Source: a virus. From it: a stretch of DNA of 41,032 nt. The DNA lies in IMG/VR virus record IMGVR_UViG_3300046534_001481, positions 1 through 41,032 of that record; one strand, written 5' to 3'. A program made the translations under genes and the position numbers. The notes under the pieces are model-generated. The model did not search any database and was not told the origin of the DNA. It saw only the letters and a list, made by a program, of their open reading frames with translations. Of this stretch, positions 33,243 through 40,204 are shown one piece after another; within the stretch, counting starts at the first letter, position 1; every line of letters begins with the position of its first letter.

Positions 33243-33335
33243 CTCAATTAATTTATACATGTATTATATCATAACCACATGGAATGTCAACAACTTAGTT
33301 CATATATCGTTAGAACTTTTAGTTATATGCATAAT
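33243..33335 (-). repeat. 93-bp promoter cassette, copy 1
   Basis: Identical but for one base to 33596-33688. It contains the -35/-10 promoter, the downstream box, the 24-bp motif (33304-33327) and the frame MHITKSSNDI-stop (33300-33332). Confidence 0.85.
33263..33290 (-). promoter_or_regulatory. Consensus early sigma70 promoter
   Basis: TTGACA (33285-33290), 16-base spacer, TATAAT (33263-33268), then ACATGTATAAATTAATTGAG. Confidence 0.85.
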
Positions 33336-33586
33336 ATATGAGTCAATATGGGCAGCACTCGAGCGATAGTTCGTTTGTGTTGTCTGTCAGTTATCGCTCG
33401 ATATTCTCGATATTCATCAGCAAATGATTCATTAACATCATTACCGATATATTGATTTGGTATTAATCTTGGGTGATATTTTCGTATGAGAACGAGTGCT
33501 AATTCCTTCGAAGCCGTTTTAGGGTTGGTGAATGTCTTGCCGTTTATCTCAATAGTGATAACTTGTTTGATTTTGACATGGTTCAT
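33323..33586 (-). CDS. Paralogous early protein A, unknown
   Basis: 87 residues from ATG 33586 (GAGAAGCC upstream). ITIEINGKTFTNPKTASKEL and the C-terminal KRTIARVLPILTHIL closely match the protein encoded at 35385-35669 (VEINGKTFKNPKSAAKEL; KRTVARVLPILTNIL), so the two are paralogues. The stop codon lies inside the 24-bp repeat. Function unknown. Confidence 0.75.
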   Translation of the reverse strand: MNHVKIKQVITIEINGKTFTNPKTASKELALVLIRKYHPRLIPNQYIGNDVNESFADEYREYRAITDRQHKRTIARVLPILTHILCI

Positions 33587-33615
33587 ATATGGCTTCTCAA
33601 TTAATTTATACATGT

Positions 33616-33643
33616 ATTATATCATAACCACAGGGAATGTCAA
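33616..33643 (-). promoter_or_regulatory. Consensus early sigma70 promoter
   Basis: TTGACA (33638-33643), 16-base spacer, TATAAT (33616-33621), then the shared box. Upstream of the paralogue at 33323-33586. Confidence 0.85.
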
Positions 33644-33652
33644 CAACTTAGT

Positions 33653-33685
33653 TCATATATCGTTAGAACTTTTAGTTATATGCAT
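33653..33685 (-). CDS. Possible 10-codon minigene MHITKSSNDI
   Basis: ATG 33685 is preceded by AAGGAAGTAGATT, the same start cassette used by the gene at 33870, and stops at TGA 33653. The same peptide frame occurs in the other cassette copy and, without stop, at the end of the lipoprotein gene. It could be a real micropeptide, a leader, or a remnant of duplicated DNA. Confidence 0.35.
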   Translation of the reverse strand: MHITKSSNDI

Positions 33686-33708
33686 AATCTACTTCCTTGG
33701 TTGGGGTT

Positions 33709-33870
33709 TTATATACTTTCTTCGTCAGACATGCATTGTTTAATCTCGCCAGCCTCTTCTGCATTCAGACAGACGCCTTCTAGCGCGTCAATAATATCAG
33801 TCATACTTGTGTCCTGAGCGTCTGATACTTGCTCAATTGCAATCATTGCTCTGTAAAGCGCTTTAGTCAT
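33709..33870 (-). CDS. 53-residue unknown protein
   Basis: MTKALYRAMIAIEQVSDAQD, then TDIIDALEGVCLNAEEAGEI: helical, acidic. ATG 33870 follows AAGGAAGTAGATT. No family recognised. Confidence 0.65.
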   Translation of the reverse strand: MTKALYRAMIAIEQVSDAQDTSMTDIIDALEGVCLNAEEAGEIKQCMSDEESI

Positions 33871-33911
33871 AATCTACTTCCTTGGTTTGGGTGTTATCGA
33901 TTAATTTTCGA

Positions 33912-34079
33912 TTATTCATCTCTAAACGGTGAACCACCACCAAATTTAATTACAACTTGGCTACCGCAACTCTCTACATTTTTAATGTTATCCCATCCGC
34001 CCTGACTATCCATGCAAATTACAATTGCATCATCATCAAAAGGTTCTAACAGTTTCAGCAACTCTTTTTTTGTAGCCAT
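33912..34079 (-). CDS. 55-residue unknown protein
   Basis: MATKKELLKLLEPFDDDAIV ICMDSQGGWDNIKNV: helix, then a beta strand and an acidic turn. Preceded by the AACACCCCCAACCAAGGAA cassette. I recall similar very short phage proteins but no function. Confidence 0.65.
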   Translation of the reverse strand: MATKKELLKLLEPFDDDAIVICMDSQGGWDNIKNVESCGSQVVIKFGGGSPFRDE

Positions 34080-34137
34080 TTCTATTCCTTGGTTGGGGGT
34101 GTTAGGGTCTCTTTCCAGTTGTATTTTTCCCCGATTC

Positions 34138-34602
34138 TCACAAGATCACACTTCCTGTATTCTTGGTTAGCCTCCACTCTGTCAGTGCCTCCTCTAAGTT
34201 GGCTTTTCGACTGATGGAGAAGCGTATCCCATTGAAATTGAAAGTGACGTATGCCACACCCCACTCAATGGCTTTCTCTTTTGCTTCTTTTATCGCATCT
34301 TTCACCTCAGTACCGGCAAGCATGCCCACTTCAACAGTAATATTAGAACTGCGTAAAGCCTTGGAACTGCGCTTTCTTGCTATCTCAAGACTATTAAGTA
34401 AGCTTTCATTTTCGCGCTTCAGCTCATCTAATGCTTGAAACACGGCATCTTGACCTAGTGGATGGGGTGCAGATGCACCGGTTAACCAGCGATGAAAGGT
34501 TGCCCTACTTATTTTTAACTTGCTACACACAAGATCATCTTCGAGTTTGTGAGATTTTAAAACAGAGTTAAACAATCTTGCAAATTCATATTCATCCATC
34601 AT
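34138..34602 (-). CDS. Helix-turn-helix DNA-binding protein with C-terminal domain
   Basis: 154 residues from ATG 34602 (AGGAAAAACGACA upstream; the frame to 34659 lies over the neighbour). Residues ~15-45 (LEDDLVCSKLKISRATFHRW LTGASAPHP) form a Cro/XRE-like helix-turn-helix. A coiled coil (LDELKRENESLLNSLEIARK) may dimerise it. The C-terminal ~60 residues are a small alpha/beta domain. Likely an early regulator; its operator could lie in the conserved promoter boxes, which is inference. Confidence 0.7.
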   Translation of the reverse strand: MMDEYEFARLFNSVLKSHKLEDDLVCSKLKISRATFHRWLTGASAPHPLGQDAVFQALDELKRENESLLNSLEIARKRSSKALRSSNITVEVGMLAGTEVKDAIKEAKEKAIEWGVAYVTFNFNGIRFSISRKANLEEALTEWRLTKNTGSVIL

Positions 34603-35116
34603 TGTCGTTTTTCCTATTAACATTATTATGCCATGATATAATCTTGGTGACAGTGGCATGATATAGATTAGTGAGCTTTGCTATTTGATCGTGATTATGC
34701 TGCCCTGCATTATATAGCTCCATTACTCTTGCCATTTTATCGCCACCAACGATCTGATCATAAACTTGACTCGGTTTGATTTCAACCCCATGTTCAGGGC
34801 AAGAATTGTGATAACTGTCATCGAAGATACAAGTGCAAGTTTTAGAAGTTTCGGTGTTATCGGTCTCATCGATCAATTTCTGAAAATTAGCATTAGCCAA
34901 GACCGGATATTCTGTATACAGTAATGCAAGATGTTCACAACCAAGTCGTACGCCCTTCTCATTCTTTATTGTATCAATATCAAATCTTCGGCCGTTGCAA
35001 ACTTGGAAATTGTATTTGGCAGTCGCACCCCCAGGCCCTGTGTTATTTGCCGTAATATCCGTGGCACAAACATCACAATATACGCGAGTCACTTCTTCCA
35101 TTTTAGTGATCTTCAT
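34592..35116 (-). CDS. Zinc-binding protein with C-terminal helix-turn-helix
   Basis: 174 residues from ATG 35116 (ATGA overlap). The N-terminus YCDVCATDITANNTGPGGAT has a C-x2-C pair; further Cys/His follow (GCEHL, CTCIFDD, CPEHG). The C-terminus HDQIAKLTNLYHATVTKIIS WH is a Trp/helix-turn-helix like those of resolvases. A probable DNA-binding regulator made together with the next HTH gene. Confidence 0.65.
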   Translation of the reverse strand: MKITKMEEVTRVYCDVCATDITANNTGPGGATAKYNFQVCNGRRFDIDTIKNEKGVRLGCEHLALLYTEYPVLANANFQKLIDETDNTETSKTCTCIFDDSYHNSCPEHGVEIKPSQVYDQIVGGDKMARVMELYNAGQHNHDQIAKLTNLYHATVTKIISWHNNVNRKNDNDG

Positions 35117-35388
35117 TTTGAATTTTTCCATAATCGGATTGTATTGGCTACGGCAAAAATTAAGAACCCGACGGCCACATATTGAATGAATGCCGCTTCA
35201 GGAATCTCAGTGAATAGACTTATTAAGCCCATAAAAGCCAAACCAATGAGACCAAATACTCCTACAGTGAATGCCAATGCAAGAAGAGCACCGGTGGTAA
35301 ACGCAGTATATGCCTGCCACTCTTTCCCTTCATAGTCTCCATAAACACCAGTACGGACGTCAGTAATCAAATCTTTTATAATTTTCAT
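35113..35388 (-). CDS. Small two-span membrane protein
   Basis: 91 residues with two hydrophobic segments (~residues 28-56, TTGALLALAFTVGVFGLIGL AFMG; ~66-83, FIQYVAVGFLIFAVANTI) and a basic end (RLWKNSK). Coupled by ATGA to both neighbours. Unknown function. Confidence 0.65.
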   Translation of the reverse strand: MKIIKDLITDVRTGVYGDYEGKEWQAYTAFTTGALLALAFTVGVFGLIGLAFMGLISLFTEIPEAAFIQYVAVGFLIFAVANTIRLWKNSK

Positions 35389-35669
35389 TTGTATTCTCGT
35401 TTATTCAATATGTTAGTTAATATAGGTAGCACACGAGCTACTGTTCGTTTCATGAAGCGGCCCTTTTCAGCTCTAAATGCTTTCCATTCATCATTTTCCT
35501 GCATTAATGCTTTCCATTCATCATTTTCCTGCATTGCAGATGGGCACTCTCTAGGGTGATGTTTTTGAGTTAAAGCAATTGCAAGTTCCTTTGCAGCACT
35601 CTTAGGATTTTTGAATGTCTTGCCGTTTATTTCAACGGTAGGAACTAATTTGATTGTGATGAGATTCAT
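35385..35669 (-). CDS. Paralogous early protein B, with internal duplication
   Basis: 94 residues. Shares VEINGKTFKNPKSAAKELAI and KRTVARVLPILTNIL with the protein at 33323-33586. The middle differs: MQENDEWKAL is repeated as MQENDEWKAF because of an exact 30-bp tandem duplication. Function unknown; the conserved basic helical C-terminus may be the working part. Confidence 0.75.
   Translation of the reverse strand: MNLITIKLVPTVEINGKTFKNPKSAAKELAIALTQKHHPRECPSAMQENDEWKALMQENDEWKAFRAEKGRFMKRTVARVLPILTNILNKREYK
35476..35535 (-). repeat. Exact 30-bp tandem duplication
   Basis: Two identical adjacent 30-base units (35476-35505, 35506-35535), in frame, adding ten residues. Exact identity points to a recent event. 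Confidence 0.95.
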
Positions 35670-35677
35670 TTCAACTC

Positions 35678-35869
35678 CTATTGAGAATTAAGGTCATTGA
35701 GCTTCGCAAATGAGTCCTTTGCAATGTCACGGGCCAAACGAGCCAATTCAACACGAATCAAGTCCTCAACCCAACCACTAATGTCGATAACGGGAGTTCC
35801 ACTTAACAATCGGTTTAGTTCAGTTTCAAGCATCTTCTTTTTGCTAATCATTAGTTGTTTATTATTCAT
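35678..35869 (-). CDS. Unknown early protein
   Basis: 63 residues: basic helical N-terminus (MISKKKMLETELNRLLSGTP) then an amphipathic helix (WVEDLIRVELARLARDIAKD). No family recognised. Confidence 0.6.
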   Translation of the reverse strand: MNNKQLMISKKKMLETELNRLLSGTPVIDISGWVEDLIRVELARLARDIAKDSFAKLNDLNSQ

Positions 35870-35891
35870 AATATAGTCACTATTTAATTGT

Positions 35892-36164
35892 CTAAGCGGA
35901 TTTCAAGAAATTCACACATTCATCAAGTGTGCCTTCGAAAGCAGGCATTCCTGTATAATCACCTCTCAATCCATCAACACCTTTGATGAAGTACGCGACG
36001 AAAAAATTGTCTTCGTTATCATTATAACCGATAATATCGAAACGGTTAGCATGTTCTATTACTTCTTCTAAAGATTCAACACCGTCGGTGTAACCAGCTT
36101 CAAAAGTTGCATGTTTGAAATTTTTGACGGCGATTAAGTATTCAGCGATTGATTGTGATATCAT
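35892..36164 (-). CDS. Unknown early protein
   Basis: 90 residues from ATG 36164 with GAGAAG upstream; first gene after the promoter at 36195-36223. Contains FKHATFEAGYTDGVESLEEV and NFFVAYFIKGVDGLRGDYTG, acidic overall. No family recognised. Confidence 0.65.
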   Translation of the reverse strand: MISQSIAEYLIAVKNFKHATFEAGYTDGVESLEEVIEHANRFDIIGYNDNEDNFFVAYFIKGVDGLRGDYTGMPAFEGTLDECVNFLKSA

Positions 36165-36194
36165 GGTTAGGCTTCTCAATTAATTTATACATGT

Positions 36195-36223
36195 ATTATA
36201 TCACGGCTATCGCGCCATGTCAA
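36195..36223 (-). promoter_or_regulatory. Consensus early sigma70 promoter
   Basis: TTGACA (36218-36223), 17 bases, TATAAT (36195-36200), then ACATGTATAAATTAATTGAG. Drives the cluster from 36164 leftward. Confidence 0.87.
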
Positions 36224-36252
36224 CAACTATTTTCACGAAAGATTTGATAGGG

Positions 36253-36325
36253 GTATTAACTTAGTTAATACGTAAGAATGCTGCATGTGGCAGGGTAAAC
36301 CCCTTCGAGCCAGAAAGCATGCAGC
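36253..36325 (-). ncRNA. Two-hairpin structured RNA after nadV (candidate)
   Basis: The 140-base gap between the nadV stop and the next promoter holds two strong inverted repeats: GCTGCATG/CATGCAGC (36280-36287 with 36318-36325), enclosing TGGC/GCCA and GGG/CCC inner pairs, and GTATTAAC-3 nt-GTTAATAC (36253-36271). There is no U-run for an intrinsic terminator. It may be a 3'-end stabiliser, a processed RNA or a non-canonical terminator; the strand is inferred from the flanking genes. Confidence 0.45.
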
Positions 36326-36363
36326 GTAAGCAGTTATGGACGTCCTTGTCCGTTTTGGGAATA

Positions 36364-37752
36364 TTATCGGTTAGATCGTGCGCGGATTGTCGAGAAATCG
36401 TCTTCAATCAGCAATTCGCCGTTTCTGTACACTTCGCGCAGAATGTTCTCACGACTTCCAAGTAAGTATTTACGAATCGATTCGTACCCATTGTCTGTCT
36501 TAATAAGGGCTTGTTCACCTGCCTTGCTTGCCTTTCCTTGGTCACCAACGGGGCGTTTGTAGACGTCCTGTCGAACTCCATTGATTACAGTGCTATTTGC
36601 TTTCATTGCGAACTTGAATGTATCGCGGTTGATTCCTTGCAACAGTGCACCACCCATACCGAACGCCAGATTATCAAGAGTCATGTTGGCTTCGATCAGA
36701 TTAGCAAGCAATACCTTGATGCTATCCTTATTGATTCCATCACCTTGAATAACTCTAACACAGTCAGGAAGGGTTCGAAAACCTTTATCATTTGTGGTAT
36801 AACCAAATTTCTCCATCAATATTTCGATGATTTCGATTGGTACGATAGTTGGGTCACCAGAGTCGGGACGAATAACAACTGTACCGCCACTCGCGATAAC
36901 TTCATCTTTTAACACTCCACCCCAAATATTTCTTGCGGCATTGTAGATATCATATGAATCGGAAACACAAGCGAATACTTTACCAGGGCCGCCAAATTTA
37001 ACCAACATATTTCTATATGCTTCAACTTCTTTATCTTCGCCCCAACTTGTGATCGTGCTATGTTCGGTAGCGGGAATACTGAATCCTGCCATATGTTCAT
37101 TGTAGTAACGACGACCCGCAACAAGTGCTGGAACTGTGTCTGTACCCATGAAATTCACAAGATGAGCAAGGCCGCCCATTGCTGCACTTTCATTACTTGA
37201 CACACCGCGACAACCAAAGTCATGCAATTTGAAATCAAGACCTTGAACCGAACCAGTCGTATCATAAGTCGCCTTCATCAATTGTTTGATTTTCCAGCTG
37301 TTAGTTGCAACAGTAATTGGGTACCAACCACCATCACGAAGTAACATTGTTTCGATGAAAGAGGTTAACCATGCGAATCGAGGGTCAGTATTTGTAACTT
37401 GAAACAAGACATTTCTCAATGGGATAACCATACCTTCAGGTACAGCTTCAATGCTTAATGGAAGTTTACCACCCATTTCATTGACAACGATAAGCCAATC
37501 TTCGTTGAATGGTTCGCCGTGTTCTGGAATGTATGATCGTGCTTCGTCTACATCAGCCATTGTGATAGGGGTAGTCAGATACTTTTTGGCAAACATCTGC
37601 ATACCAAATTGAAGTGATTCTGTATAATCGGGGTCATCAGAACCACGGGCTTCGCCATATGATGTGATGTATTCTGTTCCAGCAGGAATCTGTGGAGCGT
37701 GGCTGTATTTGTAACTGTCTGCCATCAGAATGAAATTTACGTTGGTATTCAT
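36364..37752 (-). CDS. nadV: Nicotinamide phosphoribosyltransferase (NAMPT/NadV)
   Basis: 462 residues, normal family length. Makes NMN from nicotinamide and PRPP. Diagnostic segments: DSYKYSHAPQIPAGTEYITS, FKLHDFGCRGVSSNESAAMG, GFSIPATEHSTITSWGEDKE (with the catalytic-type His), RPDSGDP (phosphoribosyl binding), VIQGDGINKDSIK and FGMGGALLQGINRDTFKFAM. The leader carries a hairpin and the TATAGGGAGACTATA cassette shared with the other NAD genes. Own promoter at 37818-37846. In KVP40-like phages the same enzyme feeds phage NAD+ synthesis. Confidence 0.96.
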   Translation of the reverse strand: MNTNVNFILMADSYKYSHAPQIPAGTEYITSYGEARGSDDPDYTESLQFGMQMFAKKYLTTPITMADVDEARSYIPEHGEPFNEDWLIVVNEMGGKLPLSIEAVPEGMVIPLRNVLFQVTNTDPRFAWLTSFIETMLLRDGGWYPITVATNSWKIKQLMKATYDTTGSVQGLDFKLHDFGCRGVSSNESAAMGGLAHLVNFMGTDTVPALVAGRRYYNEHMAGFSIPATEHSTITSWGEDKEVEAYRNMLVKFGGPGKVFACVSDSYDIYNAARNIWGGVLKDEVIASGGTVVIRPDSGDPTIVPIEIIEILMEKFGYTTNDKGFRTLPDCVRVIQGDGINKDSIKVLLANLIEANMTLDNLAFGMGGALLQGINRDTFKFAMKANSTVINGVRQDVYKRPVGDQGKASKAGEQALIKTDNGYESIRKYLLGSRENILREVYRNGELLIEDDFSTIRARSNR

Positions 37753-37756
37753 GTTA

Positions 37757-37807
37757 TATAGTCTCCCTATATTGTGTATTTTAAAAATAAGTGAGGTCCA
37801 CCCTCAC
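37757..37807 (-). promoter_or_regulatory. nadV: nadV leader: GTGG-loop hairpin plus ribosome-site cassette
   Basis: Hairpin GTGAGG-GTGGA-CCTCAC (37791-37807) close to the predicted mRNA 5' end, 19 AU-rich bases, then TATAGGGAGACTATA (37757-37771) and TAAC-ATG. The cassette is a 5-bp inverted repeat with the Shine-Dalgarno GGAGA in the loop. Confidence 0.65.
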
Positions 37808-37817
37808 CTATACAACC

Positions 37818-37846
37818 ATTATATCATACTAGGTTGCGTTTGTCAA
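37818..37846 (-). promoter_or_regulatory. Consensus sigma70 promoter for nadV
   Basis: TTGACA (37841-37846), 17 bases, TATAAT (37818-37823). The -35 overlaps the end of the nadM-nudix gene region. It lacks the ACATGTATAAATTAATT box of the early-gene promoters. Confidence 0.87.
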
Positions 37847-37849
37847 CCA

Positions 37850-38893
37850 TTATTTTGTAGGTAGTGCAAGCATTGTGTTGATAATATGAAAATGATCTTC
37901 GTACATCACATTTTCCATTCCTTTGAATTCCGACAAAGTGAACCATCGAGCTTCAAATGTTTCAGAACCATCACCTTTAACTTTAGGTAAGGACTGTGTT
38001 GGGTCGAGGGTCATACGAAAAGCATGAGTGATTGTTCGACCCCGAGTAGATCGTGTTGGTGAATCAAAGACTTCCCTTGCATCAATTGCTCGATGAAGTA
38101 CCTTTTCTGGAAGTTTCAAGCCGGTTTCTTCATGAAGTTCTCGCGTTACCGCTTTTTCAATTCGTTCATCAGGGTCGACAAATCCACCTGGGATAGCCCA
38201 TAAACCACGTCCGGGATATCCGGCACGTCGAACCAATAATACATGACCCGATTGAACCACAACCGCATCAACGGTTACAAATGTAGGTGCGTATGGTGCA
38301 CCTGCCCATGCAGCAAGATATGACTGAACAAAGACCCATTCCTGCTTTAACTCTGCATATTCTGGCGTTATCAGAAATGAACACAAATAATCGTAGACGT
38401 TATCAGTAATGACACCCTTGGCGAAATGGTGATCGCCTGTGAATAATAAACGCCGAATTTTAGTTGCGTCGATGCTTTCACCGTCTTCAGGATACAAAGG
38501 TTCTTCAATGAAGTCCCAATGTTTGAAATAGTTAAGGTAGAATGAACTTGAATCTTTACGGTTACCTATGATTCCGATCTTTTCCGAGTTATGAATCTGG
38601 GCGACAAGACCTACAGTAGCACCAACTTCTGCTATCCAAGCATTATCATCGTAAGTGTGGTCACCAATAGGACTGATAATCAAATTGGCGTCTGGTTCAA
38701 ATGATTGGCGAATCATCAATTTTCGTTCATCATAGGTAAATGGGTTTTTAATAGATCGAGGACCGTGTGGTGAACCTATCAACACAAGGACTTTATCGGA
38801 AATTGACAAAGCGTGCTCTATTGTTTTTTGGTGTGCAATATGGAATGGCTGGAATCTGCCGATGTACACAATTAAATCATATTCTTTTTTCAT
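37850..38893 (-). CDS. nadM: Bifunctional NMN adenylyltransferase / Nudix hydrolase
   Basis: 347 residues, the length of bacterial and phage NadM-Nudix fusions. N-terminal nucleotidyltransferase: GRFQPFHIAHQKTIEHAL (GRFQPxHxxH) and SIDATKIRRLLF. C-terminal Nudix box GGFVDPDERIEKAVTRELHE ETGL fits GX5EX7REUXEEXGU exactly (~residues 240-263). It joins NMN and ATP to NAD+; the Nudix half probably cleans up ADP-ribose or related nucleotides. KVP40 NatV has the same design. Its start is preceded by a pseudoknot-forming leader. Confidence 0.95.
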   Translation of the reverse strand: MKKEYDLIVYIGRFQPFHIAHQKTIEHALSISDKVLVLIGSPHGPRSIKNPFTYDERKLMIRQSFEPDANLIISPIGDHTYDDNAWIAEVGATVGLVAQIHNSEKIGIIGNRKDSSSFYLNYFKHWDFIEEPLYPEDGESIDATKIRRLLFTGDHHFAKGVITDNVYDYLCSFLITPEYAELKQEWVFVQSYLAAWAGAPYAPTFVTVDAVVVQSGHVLLVRRAGYPGRGLWAIPGGFVDPDERIEKAVTRELHEETGLKLPEKVLHRAIDAREVFDSPTRSTRGRTITHAFRMTLDPTQSLPKVKGDGSETFEARWFTLSEFKGMENVMYEDHFHIINTMLALPTK

Positions 38894-38946
38894 TATAGTC
38901 TCCCTATAGTGGTTATGTTACGACAATAGAACCACTCCATTGTCGC
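38894..38946 (-). promoter_or_regulatory. nadM: nadM leader: H-type pseudoknot next to the ribosome-site cassette
   Basis: On the minus strand, CGACAAT (38939-38945) pairs with ATTGTCG (38921-38927), and AGTGGTT (38930-38936) in that loop pairs with AACCACT (38908-38914). Connecting loops are 2, 2 and 6 nt, close to an ideal H-type pseudoknot. TATAGGGAGACTATA (38894-38908) and the ATG follow at once, so folding would sit against or block the ribosome site. The GTGG loop and cassette recur before nadV and pnuC. Confidence 0.7.
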
Positions 38947-38957
38947 GAGGTACTTCT

Positions 38958-39158
38958 TTAAATTTTATTTACTAGTCGTCTTACATCTTTCATAGCGGCA
39001 ATACAGATATCTCCTGTATACATACCATTTTCTTGATCGTCAGACCACGCTTCGACCAATGCAACTGTTCCTTTGAGGTGTTCAAATTGCAATTCTAAGA
39101 ACTGAACATATGCATCATTGATTGTAAGACCGATATACTTTGGTGGTTTTTGTGTCAT
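38958..39158 (-). CDS. 66-residue protein inside the NAD operon, unknown
   Basis: TINDAYVQFLELQFEHLKGT VALVEAW, then GDICIAAMKDVRRLVNKI: two helices, no known motif. The ATG overlaps the nadR stop (TAATG), so it is made with the NAD enzymes. It could be an accessory subunit or an unrelated insertion; no function can be assigned. Confidence 0.7.
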   Translation of the reverse strand: MTQKPPKYIGLTINDAYVQFLELQFEHLKGTVALVEAWSDDQENGMYTGDICIAAMKDVRRLVNKI

Positions 39159-40204
39159 TATACGTTTCCTAATAAATTACTAACGGCTTGTTCTGCCAAT
39201 CCGGTTCGTAGTTCCCAGTCAGGTAATCCATCGAGAGTTCTAAAATCTGCGATGCCAACGAAATTCCTTTTACATTTACTAAGATATGCAACCAAATCTG
39301 TATAAAATAACCAACGTTCTTCATATTCTGGTAGAATTCGGGTTCCATCATCAGTCCATTCTTTATATGGCTTCAACAATATGTACAGATCAAACTTGTC
39401 CAATGTTGCTTCATATAATAGATTAGATTCAAGTTCCTTGTCGCGTTGTTTCATATATATCTTGCTGAATAAATGTGTTGTGAATGATTCCGTATCTGAT
39501 ACAGTGTTCTGGTGTGTCGATTGTGCAGCGTGAAGCAAGGTTTTCTGCCCTGCAATAATTGCATAGAAATCACTGGCGTCAAGATCATTATTCCTGACTT
39601 CGGATAATGTACGACCGTATTCAGGCACCAAACCCATATTAAACTTCACGGCAAGATGATTTGTCAATGTTGATTTTCCGGTACTTTCAGGTCCGATGAC
39701 TACAATGTTTCGTTGATAATATGGTTTAACAACATCTGGTAAATAATCATAATAACCTGTAGGATTGTTTCTAACCTTAGTTCCCGAAACGTGAAATTGA
39801 TCACGATTCAAGTCTAATGGAATCCAACGAGCATTAAGTTCCTTTGCCAGTCGTTCACCGTATGCGTCATTTGTGAATACAGCATCGATAGATGAAACCA
39901 CAATTCGGCTAATCAATTTGACCCAACGGTACCAATAATCATCATCAATGGCCGTACCATTTTCATCCAATTCTGTATCACCAATATAATCGATCAATTC
40001 AATAATATTGACATTCGAATCCTTATATTGTTCTCTAAGCCAATTCCCTCGGGTGGATAAAGGGATAGGATCATCCTCTGCACCAGTTAACATAACGTCA
40101 ACATTCTTACAGGTCGCCGCGGCGTGATCAATCATGAGTTTATGACCATTATGAAATGGCATGAACTTTCCTAAACAGAATCCTTGCTTATATGCTTTTC
40201 TCAT
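39158..40204 (-). CDS. nadR: NadR-like NMN adenylyltransferase / ribosylnicotinamide kinase
   Basis: 348 residues from ATG 40204, set by the ATGA overlap with pnuC. N-terminal nucleotidyltransferase: GFCLGKFMPFHNGHKLMIDH (HxGH motif). C-terminal kinase from ~residue 175: Walker A GPESTGKST and DTESFTTHLF, as in NadR RNK domains. The N-terminal HTH repressor domain of enteric NadR is absent, so it acts as enzyme only. It turns nicotinamide riboside imported by PnuC into NMN and then NAD+. Confidence 0.93.
   Translation of the reverse strand: MRKAYKQGFCLGKFMPFHNGHKLMIDHAAATCKNVDVMLTGAEDDPIPLSTRGNWLREQYKDSNVNIIELIDYIGDTELDENGTAIDDDYWYRWVKLISRIVVSSIDAVFTNDAYGERLAKELNARWIPLDLNRDQFHVSGTKVRNNPTGYYDYLPDVVKPYYQRNIVVIGPESTGKSTLTNHLAVKFNMGLVPEYGRTLSEVRNNDLDASDFYAIIAGQKTLLHAAQSTHQNTVSDTESFTTHLFSKIYMKQRDKELESNLLYEATLDKFDLYILLKPYKEWTDDGTRILPEYEERWLFYTDLVAYLSKCKRNFVGIADFRTLDGLPDWELRTGLAEQAVSNLLGNV

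Larger units (their letters stand above)
33596..33688 (-). repeat. 93-bp promoter cassette, copy 2
   Basis: Second copy, 353 bases from the first, one mismatch in the spacer. It drives the paralogue gene. Confidence 0.85.

Noticed and set aside
34082-34264. 60-codon leftward frame overlapping the HTH gene
   Set aside because: It lies in another frame over a supported gene and its start has no ribosome site.
36340-36357. GGAC/GTCC hairpin just after nadV as terminator
   Set aside because: The stem is only four pairs with an overlapping palindrome and a weak T stretch on the wrong strand for nadV.
38897-38915. CACTATAGGGAGA before nadM matches the last 13 bases of the T7 RNA polymerase promoter
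   Set aside because: The recognition part (-17 to -7) does not match, no single-subunit polymerase is seen, and the other two cassettes lack even this extent. The shared sequence is better explained as a ribosome-site cassette.
38921-38945. CGACAAT/ATTGTCG hairpin after the 66-residue ORF as an intrinsic terminator
   Set aside because: No U-run follows and the interlocking second stem fits a pseudoknot leader better.
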